47,856 nt of DNA from Campylobacterota bacterium (GTDB taxonomy: Bacteria > Campylobacterota > Campylobacteria > Campylobacterales > Sulfurovaceae), in assembly GCA_003252535.1 (NCBI GenBank), contig QKDN01000025.1:1-47856 (forward strand), read 5' to 3'. Under the pieces are notes generated by a model. The model was not told the origin of the DNA. It ran no database searches and worked only from the letters and a program-made list of their open reading frames with translations. The position numbers and the translations under genes are program-made. This document shows, piece after piece, positions 41,734 through 47,856 of this stretch (the stretch's first letter is position 1; every line of letters begins with the position of its first letter).

Positions 41734-41814
41734 GAGGAGGATATTCTAATGTATCCGGGAACAGTCCGTTCACCCGTGCCATATTTTCAAAGTAGATGCT
41801 TATAGGAGTCAAGA

Positions 41815-42456
41815 ATGATAATATGTAATAGAAAGCAAACTGTATATATCATACTGATCTTCACATTTATCAGTTTTTTCATGCAGGGATGTTCTCAAGA
41901 TAATATAGTACAAAGAGGAGATACCAGTGTAATTGTCAGATATTATCTAACAGTAGAACCTGCTAATAGCTGGATCGGATTAAATCATACATACTTATTT
42001 TCAAATCAAGTATCAAAAGAAGAAGGTGAAGCATTAATCAGGCAGGATACAGAAAACCCCTTAAGGTCTCCAAACGAGGCAATCCATAAGGTATATTTTT
42101 CTAATGATAAAACTTACCAACAGCATATTCCCCTTAAAGATGAAGTCTATTATGGTCAGTTAGAGCCAAGAGGTATGTGGCTATTTGATGATTCCGGGAG
42201 AGTTACGAAATATATTTCCAATGGCATTGAGATGAAAACATTTCAATATGGTCAAGATATAAAGATCATCATAGGTACACTTGGCAACCATAAATATCTT
42301 CAAAAATATTTCTATAAAAATGGACAGTTTATTCAGATGTTAGAGTTTGATGATACTGGCATTTTGAAAAGTAGTGTAAGATACAATCGTAAGAAGAATA
42401 TACTTGAAGAGTTTGACATAAGAGGAAAGGTAGTTGATATTTATCATATCGATTGA
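41815..42456 (+). CDS. AT-rich lipoprotein of unknown function
   Basis: A 213-residue exported lipoprotein; signal ends with F-M-Q-G-C (Cys near 26). The mature part is rich in Tyr, Lys and Ile, with repeating strands such as G-R-V-T-K-Y and G-I-L-K-S-S-V-R-Y that recall MORN- or YwqK-type short repeats. Codon use is much more AT-rich than the nif genes, which points to acquisition from elsewhere or weak expression. Confidence 0.6.
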   Translation: MIICNRKQTVYIILIFTFISFFMQGCSQDNIVQRGDTSVIVRYYLTVEPANSWIGLNHTYLFSNQVSKEEGEALIRQDTENPLRSPNEAIHKVYFSNDKTYQQHIPLKDEVYYGQLEPRGMWLFDDSGRVTKYISNGIEMKTFQYGQDIKIIIGTLGNHKYLQKYFYKNGQFIQMLEFDDTGILKSSVRYNRKKNILEEFDIRGKVVDIYHID

Positions 42457-42626
42457 ACAGCCATAGCGTGGATGCGATTTGTATTCTCGATTGGAGCGTA
42501 GACGAACCTTTTTCTTCGTACATCATCTCAATGGTGATGTATACGGGATATAATCATGGAAAGTGTATCGCTATCAGGTAGTGCCAAAATAGATTTTCCA
42601 CTTTATTTAAAAGAAAGGACCGAATA

Positions 42627-43295
42627 ATGATAAAGACCAAAACAGTTCTTGTACTATTGAATCTCCTGATCATTCTGTCCACATCAGCATCTGCCGATGA
42701 TCTGAACCTGACGCGAATGATCAGGTGGTACAATTGGAAAGAATGCAATGAGACACGGGAAGTGGTATGGTATAGATGGGCGATGACTTTTACAGCGGAA
42801 GCCAAACCGGAATTTAGCGATCGTGATAGCCAGGAAGCTATTGTGAAATCCACAAAATTACTTCAGACGGATTACTATCAGGTAATCTATCTGAATGGCA
42901 TACCCAGGGAGATGTATACTTATGGATATAAAGATGATCAGATTGTTCAAATTGACTATTTTGATCCTACGGGAACATTGATACGATATATTGACCTTCG
43001 AGGAAAGGAACGGAAAAGATGTGAAGTAGCGTATCATGAGTCTGATAAAGATACGAAGATACATACCGTCACCTGTTCTGACAATACGAAGATCGTTCGA
43101 AAATATGTTGATTGGAGCTGGGTCAACTTTACAAGGTATAAGAATGGGAAAAAGATAAAAGAGACCCAAATAGACTATAAATTCGTAACATGCAAAGATT
43201 TTGATAGTAAGGGTAAACTTATTGATACCTATACCTGTTATCCATACGAAGAATCTGCACCGCTTGATTCATCTGAATTCCCCCGGCATGACTAA
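42627..43295 (+). CDS. AT-rich secreted protein, possibly YwqK/MORN-like
   Basis: A 222-residue protein with a signal peptide (cleavage near S-A-S-A-D) and several short beta repeats (Y-F-D-P-T-G-T-L-I-R-Y-I and D-F-D-S-K-G-K-L-I-D-T-Y) of the type found in YwqK-like antitoxin and MORN-like proteins. Six Cys residues may form disulphides. Compositionally like the lipoprotein before it, from which it may be an ancient duplicate, although sequence similarity is limited to the repeat pattern. Confidence 0.6.
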   Translation: MIKTKTVLVLLNLLIILSTSASADDLNLTRMIRWYNWKECNETREVVWYRWAMTFTAEAKPEFSDRDSQEAIVKSTKLLQTDYYQVIYLNGIPREMYTYGYKDDQIVQIDYFDPTGTLIRYIDLRGKERKRCEVAYHESDKDTKIHTVTCSDNTKIVRKYVDWSWVNFTRYKNGKKIKETQIDYKFVTCKDFDSKGKLIDTYTCYPYEESAPLDSSEFPRHD

Positions 43296-43437
43296 TATAC
43301 TGAGAATTCGCATATATTTGTAATTCACAGGCGTTGTGTCAGCAGTTCCATGTTGTCTCCGGAGCTGCGTCACGAAAGAAAATTACAGCATAAGTAAAAT
43401 CATGTATAATCAAACAATAATAATATAGGTTGATAAC

Positions 43438-44256
43438 ATGCGTAATTATTTAGTTGTATGGTTATTGTTTACTACGATCCTTGCGGCTAAGCCTTTGGTT
43501 TTTGGCGTTGTTCCGCAACAAAGCTCGTTTGAACTCGCTCAAACATGGAAACCTATTATCGAATATCTTGAAAAGACTACCGGCGAAACGATCAGTTTGA
43601 AGATCGAGCGTTCTATTCCCGACTTTGAGCGTGCTCTTTATAGCGGTCAGTATGATATCGCCTACATGAATCCGTATCATTATGTGATCGCCCACAAGGA
43701 TAAAGGCTACAATGCTTTTGCCAGAGATCAGAAAAAAATCATCGGAATCATTGTCGGAAGAAAAGAGAGTCAGATCGCAGACATTCGGATGCTCAAAGGG
43801 AAAAAGTTCCTGTTCCCCGCTCCCGATGCATTTGCGGCTACCCTGCTCACCAAGTATGAACTCCTGAAAAAATACGACATCGATGTCGAAAAAGAAAAAA
43901 ACTTTTTGTATGTCAATTCTCATGATTCTGTCTATAAAGGAGTGGCGCGCGGCATAGGGGATGCCGGCGGTGGGATCGAACGAACTTTCGACACTCTCAA
44001 TGACCCGGAAGTAAAAGATACTCTGACTATCTTATATAGAACCGATGCATATCCCAGCCATCCGTTTGCATGTAACTCTTCCGTGCCTCAAGCTTCATGT
44101 GAAAAGATCAAAGGTGCTTTGCTTGCATTGCCTACATCTTTGATGCAGCCGTTGAAAATGAAAAAAATCATCCCCACGGATGATGCCGAATACCACAGTG
44201 TGCGTGAGATCACGGAAGCTTTGCCGGCAGTTGTCAATAACTCGGAGAACCCTTAA
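43438..44256 (+). CDS. PhnD-like periplasmic phosphonate/phosphate-type binding protein
   Basis: A 272-residue binding protein with a signal peptide (about residues 1-17). PhnD-family marks are L-V-F-G-V-V-P-Q-Q-S near the start, Y-D-I-A-Y-M-N-P-Y-H-Y-V-I-A-H and R-G-I-G-D-A-G-G-G. Family members bind phosphonate, phosphite or phosphate. There is no ABC permease or ATPase gene next to it. It lies 6 nt before the PAS-GGDEF-EAL gene, suggesting that it serves as a ligand-sensing subunit for that membrane protein. Confidence 0.8.
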   Translation: MRNYLVVWLLFTTILAAKPLVFGVVPQQSSFELAQTWKPIIEYLEKTTGETISLKIERSIPDFERALYSGQYDIAYMNPYHYVIAHKDKGYNAFARDQKKIIGIIVGRKESQIADIRMLKGKKFLFPAPDAFAATLLTKYELLKKYDIDVEKEKNFLYVNSHDSVYKGVARGIGDAGGGIERTFDTLNDPEVKDTLTILYRTDAYPSHPFACNSSVPQASCEKIKGALLALPTSLMQPLKMKKIIPTDDAEYHSVREITEALPAVVNNSENP

Positions 44257-44262
44257 GAACCG

Positions 44263-47094
44263 ATGTTTTTCAACTCTTTACGCTACCGATTCATCCTGTC
44301 GTTCTTATCGATCGAACTATTATTCATCAGCCTGATCGTATTTTTCAATTTCTCCTCTATCGCCAGACTTTCACATTCTCTCATCGATGAAAAAATCTCA
44401 ACATCGACGCAACTTTTTATAGAAATGATCAAAACACCGATGGCCGTGTACGACCTGGCAACACTCGATGACAATGCCAACAGTTTTACCAAATTGCAAA
44501 ATATCATTTCGGTGAAAATCTACGACAACAGCAAGAGACTCATCAGCAAAAGCGCTGCGAATACGGTGGTCAGTTTTGACGATGTTCAGCACAGCGGCAC
44601 CGTTGCAGGGGATGGGGAGAAAACATACCAGGTTGTCTGGACTCCTGTCAACTACAAGAAAGATATACTTGGCACGGTTCAGATCGTGTATGAGATCACC
44701 GAAAGCTTGCAGACCATCGGAGAGAACAGGAAATTAACATTTCTCCTGATGGCCATCGAACTGATCATCAGCAGCATCGTCGCCTTTCTGATCGGATGGA
44801 GACTCACGCACGATCTGTCCCTGTTGACCGGGTCAGCCGAGATAATTGCAAAAAACGAAGATTCCAAATTGCCGCCCGTCCAAAGCAAGATACTGGAAGT
44901 CAATATTCTTTTTGACACTCTCAATACAATGCAAAAAAATATTTCGGAAAGAAAACAGGAATTGTTACAAACCCTTGAGATATTGAAAGATGACATTGTG
45001 AAACTCAATACGCTCGAATTCGATCTGAAACAGGAGAAAAATTTCATCTCCACCATCATCGATAGCGCAAATGCGATCGTCGCTGTCATCAATGCCGACG
45101 GGGTGATGACCAAGATCAATAAATACGGTGTGGATTTCACGGGATATTCCCAGGAAGAGATCGGCAGTGCCCCCTATTTCTGGAGCCGCTTTTTGCCGCC
45201 TGATATTCGTGACAGAATAACGGGTATCATCCCCGACGCCCAAAAAGGAATCCTGACAAAGAGTTACAGAAGCAGCTGGATCTCCAGAACGGGGAACGAA
45301 AGGGTGTTTGAATGGTCCAATGCGCTGGTTTTGAATGATGAGGGTTTGATGGACTATATTGCCAGTATCGGGGTGGATATCACGGAGCAGGCCAGACAGG
45401 AAGCATTGATCCAGCTTCAAAAAGAGGAGTTTGAAACGATATTTCATATCTCCAAAGACCCCATCGCGATCCTGGACAGAGAATCGAATTTTCTCGATTT
45501 CAACGAGGCTTATATAGAGTTGACGGGATTTAGTCGGGAAGAACTTTTGAAACGATCATGCATCGGATTGAGCGCGCCTGAAGACAGAGAGCGCTCGATC
45601 GAAGCGATGAAAACCGTCTTCGAACAAGGGGAATTGGAAAATTACGAAAAAATGTGCGTGGTCAAAGATGACAGAAATGTCATCGTCAATATGAGCTTTT
45701 CGCTGCTGCCAGACGGTGAACGCGTTTTGACCAGTGTCAAAGATGTCACCGAAAGCAGAAACCACGAACGTCAGCTTGAGCATATGGCACATTATGATAT
45801 GCTGACCGGACTGCCAAACCGTATGTTGAATTCGGATCATCTTCGCCGGGCGATGCTTCAGGCTGTCCAAAAGGGCAAACTCCTTGCGGTGCTTTATTTG
45901 GATCTTGACGGATTCAAGGAGGTCAATGACCATTACGGCCATGATATTGGGGACAAACTGCTTGTCAAACTTGCTTCTAATATGCAAAAGGCGCTTCGAG
46001 ATGGCGATTGGCTGGCGCGTTTGGGTGGGGATGAGTTTGTAGTCATTTTACCCGGTCTGTATGACAAAATCCATGCTATGGCAGTGATCCAGAGACTTCT
46101 GGACGCAGTGAACCAATCCATAAGAATCAATGATGTAAGCATACAGATTTCTGTCAGTATTGGGGTAAGCTTCTATCCTCAATCTATCGACATTGACGGT
46201 GATCAGATCATTCGCCAGGCTGACCAGGCGATGTATGAAGCCAAACAATCGGGCAAAAACCATTTTTATATATTCGATCCTGACCACGACCGTATCGTAC
46301 GGGAAAAACATCAAATGCTGAAGAGGATCGAACAGGCGCTTGCCAATCATGAATTCATCCTGTACTATCATCCCAAGATCAATATGCGCACCAACGAGCT
46401 CATCGGTGTAGAGGCCTTGATCCGTTGGCTCGATCCGCAAATCGGTCTTGTCCCTCCTTTGGAATTCCTCCCTCCCATTGAAAACCATCCGCTCGCGGTC
46501 GACATTGGCGAATGGGTGATCAATGAAGCTATTTCACAGATACAGAAATGGCGGCAGGCGGGATTGAATATATCTGTCAGTGTAAATGTAGGGGCTAAAC
46601 AGCTACTCCAGGGGAATTTTGTAGAACGGCTACAGATGATCATAGAGCAGCATGATGGGTTTGATCCTTCTATGTTACAGTTAGAAATACTTGAGACAAG
46701 CGCTCTGGAGGATATCGATCAGGCTGCGAAGATCATCTCTGCATGCAATAAATTGGGAGTCTACTTCTCGCTGGATGATTTCGGGACCGGGTATTCATCT
46801 CTCACCTACTTAAAACGACTCCCTGTTACTACACTGAAAATCGACCAGGGTTTTGTCCGCGATATGCTGATAGATAAAAATGATCTGGCGATCCTGAAGG
46901 GCATCATAGGACTGGCATCTGCTTTTGATCGTGAGATCCTGGCTGAAGGGGTCGAAACATACGAACATGGGCAGCATCTCATGGCTCTTGGTTGCGAGCT
47001 GGCGCAGGGATTCGGTATCGCGCGCCCGATGCCTGCCGATCAGCTGGTGAAGTGGTATGAACAATGGAGGAAAGAACATCGGTGGCAACTATGA
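44263..47094 (+). CDS. Membrane PAS-GGDEF-EAL protein (diguanylate cyclase/phosphodiesterase)
   Basis: A 943-residue protein. Membrane helix about 9-31, periplasmic sensor about 32-160, second helix about 161-180, HAMP-like and coiled-coil segment to about 265, PAS domains about 268-390 and 390-510, GGDEF domain about 515-675 (G588-G-D-E-F592) with an intact inhibitory site R-D-G-D (579-582), and EAL domain about 690-943 (E717-A-L, D-D-F-G-T-G, K-I-D-Q-G, E-G-V-E). Both enzymatic signatures look complete, so it may both make and cleave c-di-GMP. The partner is the PhnD-like protein just upstream. Confidence 0.92.
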   Translation: MFFNSLRYRFILSFLSIELLFISLIVFFNFSSIARLSHSLIDEKISTSTQLFIEMIKTPMAVYDLATLDDNANSFTKLQNIISVKIYDNSKRLISKSAANTVVSFDDVQHSGTVAGDGEKTYQVVWTPVNYKKDILGTVQIVYEITESLQTIGENRKLTFLLMAIELIISSIVAFLIGWRLTHDLSLLTGSAEIIAKNEDSKLPPVQSKILEVNILFDTLNTMQKNISERKQELLQTLEILKDDIVKLNTLEFDLKQEKNFISTIIDSANAIVAVINADGVMTKINKYGVDFTGYSQEEIGSAPYFWSRFLPPDIRDRITGIIPDAQKGILTKSYRSSWISRTGNERVFEWSNALVLNDEGLMDYIASIGVDITEQARQEALIQLQKEEFETIFHISKDPIAILDRESNFLDFNEAYIELTGFSREELLKRSCIGLSAPEDRERSIEAMKTVFEQGELENYEKMCVVKDDRNVIVNMSFSLLPDGERVLTSVKDVTESRNHERQLEHMAHYDMLTGLPNRMLNSDHLRRAMLQAVQKGKLLAVLYLDLDGFKEVNDHYGHDIGDKLLVKLASNMQKALRDGDWLARLGGDEFVVILPGLYDKIHAMAVIQRLLDAVNQSIRINDVSIQISVSIGVSFYPQSIDIDGDQIIRQADQAMYEAKQSGKNHFYIFDPDHDRIVREKHQMLKRIEQALANHEFILYYHPKINMRTNELIGVEALIRWLDPQIGLVPPLEFLPPIENHPLAVDIGEWVINEAISQIQKWRQAGLNISVSVNVGAKQLLQGNFVERLQMIIEQHDGFDPSMLQLEILETSALEDIDQAAKIISACNKLGVYFSLDDFGTGYSSLTYLKRLPVTTLKIDQGFVRDMLIDKNDLAILKGIIGLASAFDREILAEGVETYEHGQHLMALGCELAQGFGIARPMPADQLVKWYEQWRKEHRWQL

Positions 47095-47295
47095 TATTAC
47101 ATCCTCTCCAGTGACCGATATCTCTCCGTATATCCAACTACTGGTTCTGTCAATTAGAAAATAAATCCCGTACATTGACAGATGATCATGTCCCGATATG
47201 GGTGTTTGTGAGTTAAAAAAGCCTGGGATGTGTGAAAGGTGCCGGGAGACAACACCCGCGCGATCCGTGCAGATACAGACCGCCTTGCCTGAGTG

Positions 47296-47322
47296 GGACC
47301 ACCCTCCAATGAGGGGTGATCC
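47296..47322 (-). terminator. Stem-loop after the repeat-protein gene
   Basis: An imperfect hairpin (GGACCACCCTC with GAGGGGTGATCC) lies 8 nt beyond the stop of the minus-strand gene at 47331. No T-run. The rest of 47095-47330 shows nothing notable. Confidence 0.35.
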
Positions 47323-47330
47323 TTCGTAAA

Positions 47331-47846
47331 TTATTTCGATGCTCTCAAAAATGCCTCGAAGTAGAAGTTCTGCCCCTCGGGCTTCTTGTCCAGGAGAGCG
47401 ATCTCACTGCTGTCGCTCTTTGTATAGTTCTGAGTAAATACATCAAAATACGCATTCCTCGCATCGGCTATCTCATCATGTGAATAGACCGATCTTGAGT
47501 GACCAGCATCCTCCAGGGACTTTTCGACCGATGCTGTGAAATACGCATCGAAGTCATTGTTGTGGTGGGTGACATCGGCATAGTCGTTCTTCTTGAACAG
47601 ACCTGTTTCGATAGAGTTCTTAACGAACGCATCGAAATAGGCATCATACGCTTCGACCTTTTTCGGTTCTGTCGATTTGACCGCCGGGATAGCGCCATTA
47701 TCTATCGAATATTTGATGAATGAATCAAAATATGCATTGCGCGCCTCTGCAATATCGTTGTCAAAGGTCACATCCTGAGGCAGGAGATCGTTCTCCTTCA
47801 TTTTATTGATAAATACTTCATAGTACCAGTTGTAAGAGTTTTCCAT
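47331..47846 (-). CDS. Short tandem-repeat protein (A-Y-F-D-x-F repeats)
   Basis: A 171-residue acidic protein made of about six copies of a roughly 28-residue unit with core N/D-A-Y-F-D-x-F-x-x-x-S (for example N-A-Y-F-D-S-F-I-K-Y-S, D-A-Y-F-D-A-F-V-K-N-S, N-A-Y-F-D-V-F-T-Q-N-Y), separated by short linkers. No signal peptide. GGAGG lies upstream of the ATG at 47846. I do not recognise the family. The repeats could be a binding platform or form a helical solenoid. Confidence 0.7.
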   Translation of the reverse strand: MENSYNWYYEVFINKMKENDLLPQDVTFDNDIAEARNAYFDSFIKYSIDNGAIPAVKSTEPKKVEAYDAYFDAFVKNSIETGLFKKNDYADVTHHNNDFDAYFTASVEKSLEDAGHSRSVYSHDEIADARNAYFDVFTQNYTKSDSSEIALLDKKPEGQNFYFEAFLRASK

Positions 47847-47856
47847 AATATCCTCC

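Overview
The window is a piece of a chromosome that looks like a nitrogen-fixing member of the Campylobacterota (a Sulfurovum/Sulfurimonas-like bacterium). This assignment is inference. It rests on the style of the proteins, the T-rich promoters without clear -35 boxes, the sigma-54 promoter form GGAAYR-N4-WTGC, and the mix of housekeeping genes (tpx, luxS, typA, a YcbB-type L,D-transpeptidase). No rRNA, tRNA or CRISPR array was seen.

Layout. (1) 1-5048: the 3' part of a very large surface protein built of DUF11, cadherin-like and CshA-like repeats, ending in an IPTLxxWG-CTERM-like sorting signal. It is followed by an outer-membrane beta-barrel protein and a 162-residue exosortase, so a sorting substrate and its likely enzyme share an operon. 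(2) 5111-14157: housekeeping and envelope genes: tpx, two tandem L,D-transpeptidase-like lipoproteins, luxS, an MnmD-like methyltransferase, an orphan response regulator, typA/bipA and a large L,D-transpeptidase. (3) 14238-39806: a nif region of about 25 kb, interrupted by a few unrelated genes. A plus-strand operon holds nifN, nifX, a DUF269 gene, nifF, a PII-like gene, nifW, nifZ and two [2Fe-2S] ferredoxins. After a small accessory block (a membrane protein and a KAP-like P-loop ATPase), the minus strand carries clpX, a SIR2-like gene, nifA with a cysteine-less thiol-peroxidase homologue, nifT, a fumarate-reductase-type flavoprotein, an aldo/keto reductase, a 34-residue membrane peptide, rpoN, an LRR protein, a BFD-like protein, a DUF683 protein, a GNAT protein, nifV, nifK, nifD, an unknown 119-residue protein and nifH. 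nifE, nifB, nifS, nifU and nifL are not in the window. (4) 40097-47846: accessory genes: a CZB-like protein, a VapBC-like toxin-antitoxin pair behind a consensus sigma-70 promoter, two AT-rich exported proteins, a PhnD-like binding protein with a PAS-GGDEF-EAL enzyme, and a short tandem-repeat protein.

How it works together. Seven -24/-12 sites with one shared form (GGAAYR-N4-WTGCA, invariant GG/GC spacing) lie in front of nifN, clpX, the SIR2-like gene, the 34-residue peptide/aldo-keto reductase/flavoprotein/nifT operon, nifV, the 119-residue gene plus nifDK, and nifH. With rpoN and nifA both present, this defines a local sigma-54 regulon and draws several uncharacterised genes into nitrogen fixation. 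Flavodoxin and the two ferredoxins are the likely electron carriers. nifA itself has no such site but has a perfect inverted repeat next to a possible -10 box.

The intergenic spaces of the nif region also carry five paired-hairpin elements with constant GTAGG/CCTAC outer ends but different, internally compensated hairpin stems. They look like non-autonomous palindromic mobile elements.
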